The notes below the pieces were generated by a model. The model was not told where the DNA came from, made no database searches, and worked only from the letters and a program-made list of their open reading frames with translations. DNA of 64,000 nucleotides, taken from positions 27,328,698-27,392,697 of the forward strand of contig OY992833.1 of assembly GCA_963921425.1 (NCBI GenBank), in the 5' to 3' direction. Of the stretch, positions 10,059 through 22,596 are shown piece by piece. This DNA is from Dryas octopetala (Eukaryota > Streptophyta > Magnoliopsida > Rosales > Rosaceae). Each line of letters starts with the position of its first letter. The first letter of the stretch is position 1. A program made the position numbers and the translations under genes.

Positions 10059-12840
10059 ATGGCGTCAAGATCTTGCACCAACCTTTTAGACTTGGCATCT
10101 GGAGGCCTTTTGGATTTTCCTTGTACTCCGAGAACCCTTCCACGGGTGATGACTGTTCCTGGTATTATCTCTGACGTGGATGGTTATAGCAATGATGATG
10201 GGGATTCAGATGCCACTTCATCTGGTTGTCGTGATCGGAAAATAGTCGTCGCAAATATGTTACCAGTACATGCCAAAAGAGATCCAGAAACCGGCAAGTG
10301 GTGCTTCAGTTTGGATGAGGATTCAATTCTGTTACAATTAAAGGATGGGTTTTCATCTGAAACTGAGGTTGTTTATGTGGGGTCTCTCAAGGTTGAAATA
10401 GATACCAGCGAACAAGAAGAAGTTGCACAAAAACTGCTGGAGGAATTCAATTGTGTGCCAACGTTTCTGCCCAGTGATCTCCAGAAGAAGTTTTATTTGG
10501 GGTTCTGTAAGCAGCAACTTTGGCCCCTTTTTCATTACATGCTGCCCATGTGCCCGGACCATGGTGACCGCTTTGACCGCTCACTGTGGCAGGCCTATGT
10601 ATCTGCAAACAAAATATATTCAGACAAGGTGATGGAAGTTATTAATCCTGAGGATGATTCTGTTTGGATTCATGATTATCACCTTATGGTTCTCCCTACA
10701 TTTTTGAGGAAGCAATACTATCGAGTAAAGCTTGGATTCTTCCTTCACAGCCCATTTCCATCATCAGAAATTTATCGAACCTTGCCAGTTCGAGATGAAA
10801 TTTTGAGGGGTTTGCTGAATTGCGATCTAATTGGTTTTCATACATTTGATTATGCACGTCACTTCCTCTCATGCTGCAGTAGAATGCTGGGCCTGGACTA
10901 TGAATCAAAGCGAGGATATATCGGGCTAGATTATTTTGGCCGCACTGTGTACATTAAAATTCTGCCTGTAGGTGTGCATATGGGTCGGCTTGAATCTGTG
11001 CTGAATCTTCCCTCCACTACTGCCAAAATTAAAGAGATTCAAGAACAGTTTAAGGGAAAAAAGTTGATTCTTGGCATTGATGACATGGATATATTTAAAG
11101 GCATCAGCCTGAAACTTCTAGCTGTAGAACAACTCTTACAGCAGAATCAAGAGTTGCAGGGTAAAATAGTCCTGGTTCAAATTGTGAATCCTGCAAGGGG
11201 CTCAGGGAAAGATGTTCAAGAGGCTAAGAGTGAGACATACATAACTGCCAAGAGGATCAATGAGGCTTATGGTTCACCTAATTATGAGCCAGTGATTCTG
11301 ATTGATCGTCCTGTCCCTCAATACGAAAAGACAGCCTATTATGCTGTAGCAGAATGTTGTATAGTGAATGCTGTGAGGGATGGAATGAACTTGGTTCCTT
11401 ACAAGTATATTGTTTGCAGGCAGGGAACTCCACACATGAATGAAGCTTTAGGCATAACAGCAGATTCTCCTCGGACAGGCATGCTTGTTGTGTCTGAATT
11501 TATTGGTTGCTCACCTTCTTTAAGTGGAGCAATCAGGGTTAACCCTTGGGATGTTGATGCTGTAGCTGATGCCTTGATCTTGGCTCTCACCATGTCTAAA
11601 TCCGAGAAGCAGCTACGTCACGAGAAGCACTATCGCTATGTTAGTTCTCATGATGTGGCTTATTGGGCACGGAGCTTTGCACAGGATTTGGATAGAGCAT
11701 GCCGAGATCATTATAGTAAACGGTGCTGGGGGATTGGTTTGGGCTTGAGGTTCAGAGTTGTTTCCCTGTCTCCGAATTTCAGGAAGTTGTCTTTAGACCA
11801 TATTGTCTCAGCATATAAAAGAACAAGTAGAAGGGCAATATTCCTGGACTATGATGGAACTGTGATTTCCCAAACTTCCATTAATAAGTCCCCCAGCCCA
11901 GAAGTTCTCTCTATGCTGAATTCTCTCTGCAAAGATCCAAAGAACACTGTTTTCATTGTTAGTGGGAGGGGCAGGACTTCTTTGAGCGATTGGTTTGCCT
12001 CATGTGAGACACTGGGAATTGCTGCTGAACATGGGTACTTCTTAAGGTATGTTGGTAATATTTTATTGTTTTGAATGTTCAGCTAGCCATTTGATATGAT
12101 TTCAATCTGAACTGTGGTATTTTGCTCTCTTCATGGTTTAGGTGGAATAGAACTTCTGAGTGGGAAACCAGTCTCCTTGGTGCCGACCTTGATTGGAAAG
12201 AAATTGTGGAGCCTGTGATGAGATTGTATACAGAGGCAACGGATGGCTCCAACATAGAAACTAAAGATAGTGCTTTGGTATGGCATCATCAAGATGCAGA
12301 CCCTGACTTTGGATCCTGTCAAGCGAAGGAATTGTTGGATCATCTGGAAAATGTTCTTGCTAATGAACCAGCAGTTGTTAAGAGGGGTCAGCATATTGTT
12401 GAAGTTAAGCCACAGGTAAGGCTGCCTCCACACAGACTCTCTCCCTGTTTGCATACATACACATGCAAACACTATACTGATGTGATTTTTTCACATTAAT
12501 GCCTTGTTACATACAGGGGGTAAGCAAAGGATTGGTTGCTGAGAAGGTTCTTTTGACAATGGTCAATGATGGGAAGCCACCAGATTTTGTGATGTGCATT
12601 GGGGATGATAGATCTGATGAAGACATGTTTGAAAGCATATTAAGCACCGTCTCTAGTCCATCGTTGCCTTCACCTCCTGAGATATTTGCCTGCACTGTTG
12701 GAAGAAAGCCAAGCAAGGCTAAGTACTATCTTGATGATACTAGTGACGTTGTGAAATTACTCCAAGGCCTTGCTAGTGCTTCAAGCCCGAAGCCTAGGCA
12801 TCTTCCTCATATCCAGGTTTCATTTGAGAGTGCCTTTTGA
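10059..12840 (+). CDS. TPS9: Class II alpha,alpha-trehalose-phosphate synthase (TPS8/9/10 type)
   Basis: Exons are 10059-12046, 12142-12415 and 12517-12840, giving 861 residues, close to the roughly 860 usual for this clade. A GT20 glycosyltransferase domain (about 60-545) is fused to a HAD phosphatase-like domain (about 590-840). The start MASRSCTNLLDLASG matches the family N-terminus with its TPRTLPRVMTVPG 14-3-3/SnRK1-type region. In the GT20 part, WIHDYHLMVLP is kept. However, two UDP-glucose-site positions of E. coli OtsA are changed: Arg262 aligns with Asp342 and Glu369 with Lys449. The phosphatase part keeps FLDYDGTV (595-602) and GDDRSDED (783-790). Class II proteins generally lack synthase activity and act as regulators of trehalose-6-phosphate and SnRK1 signalling in the cytosol. 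The assignment to TPS9 rather than TPS8 or TPS10 is by overall likeness. Confidence 0.95.
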
Positions 12841-14829
12841 TCTGAACAAAGTTGCTGTCACTGTTTACATGACAGGAATCATTTGTTTTGGTTAGATCGA
12901 TACTGTTGTGTGATATCCAAGATGAAACTTGGGATATTGCTGGTGCGACTTGGGTTCTTCTTAACCTCTGAACTGGTTTGCTGCACATGGAGAGAAAGCA
13001 ATTTTTGTGTATTTGTCGGGATCATGGAGGACTTGACCATTCTTGTATTGTACATGGTGACATCAATATGTATTTATGGGTGCCCAGTACGAGTAAGCAG
13101 ATCTACAGATGTCCATAATGGCTGTTTCTATGGTTTGGGGGCACCATTAACGTGTATAGATACAATGTTTTTGTCACAATAGATAATATGTCAGTTCGAT
13201 CCATAATGATGAAACGATATATCTTCAATGCTAACCTGTTAATTTGATCATGTTCAGTATCTCTTGTTGCCTTGTTGGACCAGTTGGTTTCTGTGACCCC
13301 ATCAACTTTTTCCTTTCAAGTAACGTAACGAGTATTGATACTGCTAACCAATGCATTAAGAAATTCTTGAGACATTTTTAGAGGATAAATTTGTAATGCT
13401 AATATTGACAAGCTCTCAAGACAGGAATAAGATTGCACAGCCTGTATCCTAATGGTATCTGAATCACCAACCCAATCTTCACAGCGATTAATGGTGATCA
13501 GGTGGTCCGGACCAGATAGCTATAAATTCTCAGCCACAGAAACCTGTTTATTCACTACAAATTTACAATGTAAAACTAATGTTATATATATATATATATG
13601 GGAAATTGGGAAGACATACACTGACTGAAATTGGGTGTCGCTCGCTGCTTGGTTCCTACTGCTCCCTAGGAATAGGATTATAGGAGACATGCACAAAGCT
13701 CTGTTTTATCACGTGGTATTATAGGATTGCCATTTGCCAACTTGCTCTGGGCCTGGGGTAAAGGTTGTCATTTGCGATTCTGACATGGTTGGGCCATAAA
13801 ACTACAGCTCAAGCCAAGACGATTTAGGAAAGTAGAGGGTCTAAATGCACCCAGGAATTTAATCAGTACACACTGGATTTAAGAAATTTTCAGTTTTATC
13901 CTAATTTTCTTTATAATTTATAAGCATGCTTATGATCCGCATGCTTATAAGAGAAAAACTGAGGGTTAGTGTTGTAGTTGCTCTAATTAGCGGTTTTTTT
14001 ATTTTTGACCAATTTGCTCTAATTAGCGGTTTCACCTTAGAAAAGTTGGTGATATGAACCCGTCAATATGCTTAGTACGGTCCAATTGTTGAAACAAATT
14101 AAATCTGATGTGGACTGACTGTCTGATAAAATACTATCCTATTGGACAAAAAAGCAGCCCATCATTAAGAATAATAGCAATTACAAATCTTCCCCCGGTG
14201 AAAAACTTAGAATATTACGTCAAGTACAAATTATAACAATAGACAAACAGCAATGATAACAAGTAACAAGAAACAACGATATTATGATAATGATAATAGC
14301 ATGCTGAATTAAGCCAAAAATAAAAAACAAATAAAAAAAAGTAAGAAGGAACAGGGCGAGAATTTAGATGGAGAATAAATGTGGCATTGTTGGTTGTTGT
14401 ACTAAAAACAAGTAATGTAATTTGATGACACAAATCACAGCATATGATTCCTACTCACTCTCTCACCCTCTCACCGTCTCACACTTCTCTCACTCTAACT
14501 CAGTCCCCACTGAGCCACTGAACGAGTGTTCCAGTGACCCCCTTCTTCTGCTAGTCTGCTTTTTATTTCTCTTTCCCCTGCCTTTTGCTCTCTCTTTTCA
14601 TCTGTCTCTTTCGTCTTTTCACAGTCTCTTCACACTTAGACACACTACACTGGTTTTGCTCAAAACCCCCATAACCCCATAGTCATACCCATTTGAGGAG
14701 GAGCATCTCCCACCTCATATCACGCTCATTCTTGCAAAACCCAGATAGGACGTAGGGTTTCTCATAATGCTGATAGCTTGAGTCTCTCATTTCTGAGCTG
14801 TTTTGGGGGTCATTGTGAGAAAAGAGGTA
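12841..14829. other. TPS 3' UTR, spacer and leader of the first NHL gene
   Basis: The first few hundred bases are probably TPS 3' UTR. A perfect inverted repeat TTATAAGCATGC / GCATGCTTATAA (13918-13929 and 13939-13950, 9-base loop) and a direct repeat of TTGCTCTAATTAGCGGTTT (about 13979 and 14013) lie in the middle. From about 14450 the sequence becomes CT-rich, which looks like the promoter edge and 5' UTR of the NHL gene. Confidence 0.5.
13918..13950. repeat. Perfect 12-bp inverted repeat, 9-base loop
   Basis: TTATAAGCATGC is followed 9 bases later by its exact complement. It lies about 1.1 kb past the TPS stop. It could be a hairpin in a read-through transcript, a protein-binding dyad, or chance. 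Confidence 0.6.
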
Positions 14830-17800
14830 ATGGGTCGGAGTGTCTTGGTACTGGGACTCACCCTTTTGGTTCTTTTTGGAGGCGTCTCATCAGCTTCCAC
14901 TAATGCCCCAGCAAGTGAGTGAGTCTTGAATATATATTACTATGACTATGAGCTTAGCTTCTGTATGATGATCTGATTTTGCTTTTGGAACTTCGCTGTG
15001 TTTTCATTCCAAACTGGTTTCCTTTTTGCGTTTTCAGAGATTGTCAGTGGGGTTTTCTCAAATGCTGCGTCTGTTTTCATGAAATGGCTATGGTCACTCA
15101 GAGCAACAACCAAAACAGGTCTAGATCTCTGATGCTTCCCTCATTTTATTTATTTTTTATTTTATTTTTTGAGGGTTTATGCTGTTGTCATCTTAAACGC
15201 CGGGGTTTGTGGAATTAATGTCTGCAGCGATTTCCGGCCGTCCGGTGATGAAGTTTGAGAGTGGGTTTACTGTAGAGACAGTGTTTGATGGAAGCAAGCT
15301 TGGCATTGAGCCTTACTCTGTTGAGGTGTTGCCCAGTGGGGAGCTTCTGATTTTGGACTCTGCTAATAATAACCTTTATAGAATCTCTGCCTCTCTGTCT
15401 CTATGTAAGTGGGTAATGGGTTTTATGTAAGGGTTGGTTTTGGTTGAATTTGCATTTCTTTTAATTATAAATTCTTGTTTTGAATTTGTTTTCTGTTTTA
15501 GTGTTATTCCTCTATTAACCAGTTAGGTCCAAGAAGCTTAATGGGCTTGATTTGTTCATACAAATCTACAACTTAAGCTTCCTCTTACCAGATTTGGAAT
15601 ATTGATTAATTATATCATCTATGCAACTGGTTGCACTTAGTTCCATCATAAAGCTATTCTCATCTTATATTGCATCAATCAACTTATATGTAATTAAAAT
15701 TGGTTGCAGACGATGTATAAAACATGGGGTTCAAATTGCTTTCTTGAAAGTAGAATATTCCATTATGAAGTATGATTTGCACAATGTGCTATTGATCAAG
15801 TTAGTACAGGATTTCATTCTGATTTTTTGAGTTTTTTTTTAATTTTTATTTCAATATATCTTTGAAGTGAATTGTATTGATAGGCAAACATTTACACATA
15901 GTTCAAATGCAATTTTTCTTTTATTTTTCTGGATTTTGGAATATGGGATCCACAAAATGATTCTAGAATAGACATTACTTCTGTTGTAAGGCTTTAATAT
16001 TCATGGTTGTACTTCCAGGTGCAATAGTACTAGTAAAATGTGCTGTGAATCCAAAAATATGCCACATCCAGCCATTATATCAGCTTCCATAAACTAAAAA
16101 GAGCTTGATATTTATTGGATGCGTGCTATATTTTGTTGATATCTTTAGTCTACTCCATGCTACAAGCTCTACTGAAATTCAAGCGTATTTGAAGAGTCCC
16201 CCTCATGAAAATCGACTCTTATGTTATTGATATGTATACGTTGAACTCTTCAAGTGCATCTCTCTAATATTTTCGCTCTATTTCACGGGAACACTGCAGA
16301 CAGCAGACCAAAGTTGGTTGCAGGATCCCCTGAAGGATTATCTGGACATGTTGATGGAAAGCTCAGAGAGGCAAGAATGAACCACCCAAAGGGGCTTACA
16401 GTTGATGACAGTGGAAACATTTATATTGCAGACACAATGAATATGGCAATCAGGAAGATAAGTGTTACTGGTAATTGCTATATTTGTTTTTATTGTCTTC
16501 ACTCTTCAGCATATCATTACACAGTGGATTTGTTTCCTTCTTCACTGTTGTTTCTTTCTGAACCTTTCCTCACATACTACTTACTAGTCTGTATAGGAAC
16601 CCCCAGTATCTGTGTGTATACATACATATACATACAGTATATAAATATATTTACATATATATTAGTTTTCCCGAGAATTGTATAGCAGTTTGTTATAGCA
16701 GTACCCGTTGCCACCACCATCACCATCACCATCACCATCATCATCAACATTATATAAGTTGGAAGCAAGATATTTAATTTTGAAGCCATTTAAATTTCTA
16801 CTGTTAGGGGTTACAACAATTGCAGGAGGGAAAATGGGCCGTGGGGGAGGCCATGTGGACGGACCAAGTGAAGATGCAAAATTTTCTGATGACTTTGATG
16901 TGGTTTACATTGGAAGCAGCTGCTCCTTACTTGTCATAGACAGAGGAAATCGAGCTATCAGGGAGATCCAACTCCATTTTGATGACTGTGCCTATCAATA
17001 TGGAAGTGGTTTTCCCCTAGGTAAATTATTTTACCCAAATCTTTTCTTTTGGTTTGTGAATATTGCAAAATACATAGGTTCTGATTTTCATCATTGCAGG
17101 GATTGCGATGCTTGTGGGGGCTGGCTTCTTTGGTTACATGTTGGCATTGCTGCAACGTAGAGTTGGTACAATTGTCTCTTCCCAAAATGTGAGTACTCAG
17201 TTTTGCCTTCTTTTTACTTGTAATTCTTGGCATCTACACTTTGTGGGATAGATGCAGGCTTTGCATGTGGTTTGTGCTTATTATTCTTGTAGGAACTCTT
17301 TGAATTTGCTTTCACCTTTTGTTGTGTTTGGAAATATGAAAAGATCCCAGAAATGTCTGCAAAATTCCGCTTTTATAATTGTAGTAAAATAATATTGATA
17401 CTTGAAAGCAAATTCGTTCTGCAAGAGGGTAGATGATTTGTTTGTTTCTGTTGGACTCACTTCTGGTTCTACAGTTGCCTTGATTGAACATTATGCACCA
17501 CCGTTGTGACAAATAACAACTTCAATATGACAGTAGTTGAGAATCATAGATCAAGATTTCTGGTATCTTCTATGACAGCATGAAACATCCTTTATCTTGT
17601 CTTGTGCTTTTGAAGGATCAAGGCCCAACGAAGACAAGCATGCCACCGAGTCCATACCAGAAGCCTATGAAATCAGTCAGGCCACCTTTGATTCCAACTG
17701 AAGATGAGCAGGAGAAGCAAGAAGAAGGCTTCTTTGGATCGCTTGCCAAGCTTTTAGTCAACACCGGGGCATCTGTTATGGAAATTCTGGGAGCAATATT

Positions 17801-18278
17801 TCCTGGTTTCAGGAAAAAACATCTGAACTATCAATACCAAAGCCAGCAGCAGCAGCAACCACAGAAGCATTCAAATTCTTGGCCTGTGCAAGATAGTTAT
17901 GTGATACCAGATGGGGATGAGCCCCCTTCCATTGAAACCCGAACCCCCACCCCACGCAAAACCTACCCGTTTATGGCCAAGGATGCTGAAACGATGCATC
18001 AGCTTCGGCAAAGTCGGGCTTTCTATAATGGATGGGATGATCTTCAGCAGCAGCAAAAACAACAGCAGCATTATCATCGCCACCGTTCATCCACCCCACA
18101 GACTTTCTATGAGCAGAGTCACGATAAAACCACTGAGATTGTGTTTGGGGCAGTCCAGGAGCAGGATGGGAAGGGTGAAGCTGTGGTCATAAAGCCGGTT
18201 GATTATGGAGATCCCATGTTTCATCATCACAGTATCAGCACCCGATTCAATTATATGGGTTATCCCCATGGCTATTGA
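14830..18278 (+). CDS. NHL-repeat membrane protein, first paralogue
   Basis: Six exons: 14830-14914, 15228-15404, 16300-16470, 16808-17020, 17100-17188 and 17616-18278, giving 465 residues. The start MGRSVLVLGLTLLVLFGG opens a signal peptide (about 1-22). Three NHL-type blade signatures follow: IEPYSVEVLPSGELLILDSA (about 53-72), NHPKGLTVDDSGNIYIADT (115-133) and a third near 165-195 ending DRGNRAIREI. A single membrane helix (about 216-234, GIAMLVGAGFFGYMLALL) comes next. The last 220 residues are cytosolic-like, with Gln-rich and His-rich runs. NHL repeats form a beta-propeller for ligand or protein binding. The function of this plant family is unknown to me; the closest Arabidopsis relatives I recall are At1g70280 and At1g23880. 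A paralogue lies tail to tail downstream. Confidence 0.88.
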
Positions 18279-19182
18279 TCATATACCTAAAAGAGATGCA
18301 TAGTTTTGACCTTATTTGATATTTCATATAAATCCTTCAAATTTTAGGTTATAGGTTAGTATGAACAAACGATTCCTTCTAAGTGGAGGGTTCCGCCTTT
18401 CAGTGGATCAGCTATGGTGCCATGTGAGGTCTCTCTTTCTGGTCAAAATATTAAAGGCCTTTCTTTCAGAATATTGGCCCTATGATATAGTTGCTTTGAT
18501 AATTCAAAGATGTGGTCTTCTTTAATGCTTTATTGATATACAAATTTTATATCAGTTTCCGTGTTCCTGCAATCAAAATGAGATAATGAAATTGTGTATA
18601 CCCAAAAAAAATGTGCCTCAAAGTCATCAAGTCATTTGACTCCATCACTGAATTGTTTTTAACCTTTTAACTGAGTTCAAGAATACCCTAGTCCTGGTGC
18701 CTCTTTGGCAAATTGTTTGCACTTTCTAATTCATCATTATGATAGTAAATTGGGAGGCTTTATAAATTAATCTTGCTTCCTTGCTAGTTGTGACCGATAA
18801 AAAATAAATTTTTTTTAAAAAAAGAATGGGAATATTTCCATTGACATTGTCACATTGGTAAAAGCCTTTAAGAAAATCATAACCCTGTTCATGATTCATG
18901 AATTATGAAGGACCCAATTCCCCAATCACTCGATAAAATCTGATCATTGAAATCAAACGGGGGGGTTTCTCCAACAATGGAGAAAATTTCAAGATAGAAA
19001 CAAGAAACTCAAATGGTGACACAGAATATATCCACGTAATCACTAATATGCCATTAGCCATCAAAGAGTAATAAACTAATAACAGACAAACAGATTTAAA
19101 TATTCACAAGCCTCCCTACTGCTGAAGTTAAGTTATAGATACAATAAAACATGAGAACTGTCATTCTTCAACTGGTTTCATT
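18279..19182. other. Convergent spacer between the two NHL genes
   Basis: About 900 AT-rich bases shared as 3' flanks by two genes that face each other. No coding frame was found. Overlapping 3' UTRs are possible but cannot be shown here. Confidence 0.5.
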
Positions 19183-20903
19183 TCACCTCCTCTTGACTAA
19201 ACCTGTATTAACTCTCAAAGCCCCCTCCACTAGAGTTATTTCTTTATCCCCCTCCACTAGAGTTGTTTCTTTAGCTCCCTCAACAAATCCCATAATATTA
19301 CTCTCTAACATACCCTCTATTCTTCCATGGCGACCAGATAGCACATCACTGCTCCTTTCTTCACCATGTTCTTGCTTCAGCATTCGGCTATTCTCGCCAA
19401 ACAACTCCATGCTTCCATCTAAACCCACCAAATCCTTCAACTGATCCATATACTTGGACGACTTTGTTATCTCAGAACTACTACCGTTATCAAAATAAAA
19501 ATCAACCAAAGGTACAGATTCCTTGGGCGAAACTCGGGACTCCACACAGTTAATTCCAAAAGTAAGAGAAAGCTGAGAGAGGCACAACATAAACAGCCGC
19601 TTCAACAGCGACAGAGCAGGGGCGGAGCTAGCAACTGCGCTTCTGATGGCGAAGCAAAGAGTCTGTAGTTGCTTCTCCGGATTGATTTGGCAGCGCTTCC
19701 ATGTCATGCTGAAGCCGAGCTGGCTGCAGCCCTCCTGTCTACCAAGTCCAGTTAGACACATTGCGTTAAAGTTTTGATCTTGGCATTCAAACCATCACAG
19801 ATGCTAAATGAACCCAAATACTTACATTACGGATAATATAAGGCCGAATTACAATTCCAACAACAATTCCGAAAAAGCATGAAAATCCGAGACCCAGAAT
19901 CCAAACCCAAACCGAAACTGCTCCAAGTTCTGCAAATGATAATAATGCAGTTTAAATTATACATCAGAACCACATTCCACAAATGAATTAATGTAATTTC
20001 AGGAAAGCTCACCGGACGGAGAACTCCGGGCACAGTCCTCCGGTTTGAGATTAATCAGGCGGACCAGCCTATTCCCGTGATCCGAGACGAGAAGCGCGCA
20101 CATATCGGGAGCAAAAGCCAGCTCAAAATCGGGCGAAAACGTTGCGTTTTGGGCAGGGCCGTCCTCACGACCAGGCTTGTGTGAGTACCCTCCGGCAATC
20201 GTGCTCACACCTATGCAGCATAACAAAGAGTTCAGAGTTGGGTATTTACGATTATGCCACGCTCTTTAAAATTACCCTATAAGGAAACTCGAGAATGGGA
20301 TTGAGACCGACCTGAGGCGCTTATTTTTCGTATGACGTTGTTGCCCTTATCGGCAACAAAGACGTTTCCTTTCTGATCCACGGCGAAGCTCCGGGGCTTC
20401 TTGAACCGGGCCGAACCCGATTCCCCGTCCGAATACCCGTCGACGCCGTTTCCGGAGAACCGTTCGATCACACTCTCTGCCATTTCAACTTAACTATTTT
20501 AGTATCTACGACTCGTCGTTAAAACTATAATGCGGTTCGAAAGTAGATGATTAGTGTTAGGTACCTTTGGATTCGGATGTGGGGAGCGATACTGTGTAGA
20601 AGGCACTACCGGAAGAATCGAGGACGAGAAGATCGGACGATCCAGGACAAGGGAGCACCGAGTAGGGGTTTATGTCGAGTTTGTTGCCGTCGATCACTGT
20701 GGTGACGGTGTACCCGTCTTCCAGAACCACATCGGCAAGGACTGGAAATTGGAGGACGAGGGAGTGAAATGTAAATAAAATATTCATGTAATTTCAGGAA
20801 AAGGAAAAAAAATGGAGGGAAAATTTACAGTAGTTTTACCTTGAAGTGAAGGCAGATTCAGGAGGAAGAAGAAGAGAACAGCAGCGGAGGAGTGTGAGGC
20901 CAT
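19183..20903 (-). CDS. NHL-repeat membrane protein, second paralogue
   Basis: Read on the minus strand, the exons are 20840-20903, 20565-20741, 20312-20476, 20013-20210, 19826-19929 and 19183-19734, giving 419 residues. A signal peptide (MASHSSAAVLFFFLLNLPSLQ) precedes NHL blades: INPYSVLPCPGSSDLLVLDS, FKKPRSFAVDQKGNVFVADK and a third ending SDHGNRLVRLINL. One membrane helix (about 205-229, VWILGLGFSCFFGIVVGIVI) and a cytosolic tail follow. The tail has no Gln-rich run, unlike its neighbour. Exon 2 is 177 bases in both NHL genes and the intron phases agree, which supports common origin. The last acceptor was chosen at GACAG|GAG because it keeps the frame; TAG four bases upstream would not. 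Function unknown. Confidence 0.82.
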
Positions 20904-21357
20904 GATCGCACAGGCAGTGGAAGCAAACTTTACTAAAACTGGTGGAATGAGATTATGAGAGAGTGTTAGTCACTTTTGTATAGCTTGGGCTAGCAGGCTA
21001 CTCATCTGGACCGTCAGATAGTGGTCGCGAATTTTGGACGTCGGATGATCTTTATTTGTTTTGTTATATTTGACGATAGAATAACGATGACGACTTTTAT
21101 ACTTTTATTTTGTATATTCTCTACACAAAAACAAAAAAAAAACTCCACAATTTATGTTTTAAGATAATTAAACAAATAAAATTAGATTCCCAGCAAAAAA
21201 AAAAAAAAAACAAACAAACAAACAAAATGAGATTGAAAATATAATAATATCAGAACTTTTCTTTTAGAAATTATAATCAATTATAAAATACATATATTAA
21301 TTATAGTGTCAATTTTAATTTGGTACATAAGTTTCAAAACTTGACAATTAGGTACAC
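20904..21357. promoter_or_regulatory. Upstream region of the second NHL gene
   Basis: About 450 bases between the minus-strand start codon and the Mutator-like element. It is AT-rich with an A-run at about 21196-21210. It should hold the promoter and 5' UTR of the NHL gene; no clear TATA box was picked out. Confidence 0.4.
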
Positions 21358-22390
21358 AATTTTTGCTATGTTAATAATTATAAACCCCCTAGTTAGAGAT
21401 AAAATCTCTCATAACCTCCACCCAAAATCTAACTCTCTTATAACCCCCAATCTTACACTTAATATTTTCCTAAACCCCCTAGTCAACTAATACCCAGTCA
21501 ACTTTGACTCCCCATATTTTAATTTTCCAGTTTTACCCCTTTTGTTTTATTTTCATTTTCAGCCAACTAATACTCTCTCTCTCTCTCTCGGTCTCTCCTA
21601 TCTGTTGCCTCTCTCCCTTCTGCGTCTCTCTCTCTCCCCACTGCTGTCGCCGGCGCGTGCGCCGCCGTCTGGCGACGGTTGCCGGTGAGACCGGTCCCAT
21701 CACACTCGCCTCTCCTTCCTCTTCCTGCCTATGCCCTCCACGTGCCGTGAAACTAAACGTCGACGCCAGATCTGCTCAAGTCCGATCGTCATCTCCGGCG
21801 GTGACTTCGCGATTCCGGCGACGTCGCAGCTGCTCTCCACTTCCAGAAGCTTCCTCTCGACGTGGTGAGTGTGATGGTGGTCTCCGATTCTCCAACTGAC
21901 CACCGTGGATGGCGAATCGACTCCGAGAAGGTCCGAGACTTACCGCTGCCATTGCCGGCGATTCCGACGGCGGATTGAAGTGGTTCCGGTCCCATTCTTC
22001 TCCCCTCGACATTCTCTCTCTACTGGTATACAAATTTGTGTTCAATTGCCTCGAATTTCAAAAGCCCTAATTTGAAAACCCCAACCTCCGCTGCTGCCAC
22101 TCTCGGAATTCGGCGGCTCCGACCACCCATGGTTAAGATTTTGGTATGAAAATGCTCATCTCTCTGAGTTCTTTATGTTTGTTAAATCAATTCTTTGATT
22201 TAGATAATGAGATTGAAATTCTTGTGAATCTGATTTATAAGTATATTTGTGAATTGATTTGTAAGTATGTTTGTAAACTATTTGTGAAATGTTGTGAAAT
22301 CTGATTGTGAAATTGATTCACAAACATTTTTGAAATGTACAGTTTGCGAAATTGATTTTGTGAATCAATTTGTGAAATTCTTGAAATTAA

Positions 22391-22596
22391 ACAGTTTCAG
22401 TTCGTGAAACTGTTTCACGAACTGAAACTGTTTAATCAATAAATTAAGTAAATTTGTATATACTTATAAATCAATTTGTGAAATTCAGTTCTAGCTTAAT
22501 TATGTTAATCGGATAGAAATGTGGGTTTTTTAATTGATTTATAAGTATATACAAATTTACTTAATTTATTGATTAAACAGTTTCAGTTCGTGAAAC
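22391..22596. repeat. Perfect 64-bp inverted repeat plus 41-bp palindrome inside MULE copy A
   Basis: Bases 22412-22475 are the exact reverse complement of 22533-22596, with a 57-base spacer. The first arm overlaps a 41-base palindrome at 22391-22431 (arms ACAGTTTCAGTTCGTGAAAC). The structure is absent from copy B, so it arose within this copy or was lost from the other. RNA across it would form a long hairpin. Confidence 0.85.

Noticed and set aside
10353-12716. Minus-strand frames across the TPS exons
   Set aside because: Shadows of the coding strand in a highly conserved gene.
21504-22045. Open frames in MULE copy A core
   Set aside because: Same reasoning: GC-rich captured DNA gives long frames on both strands, with no domain likeness.
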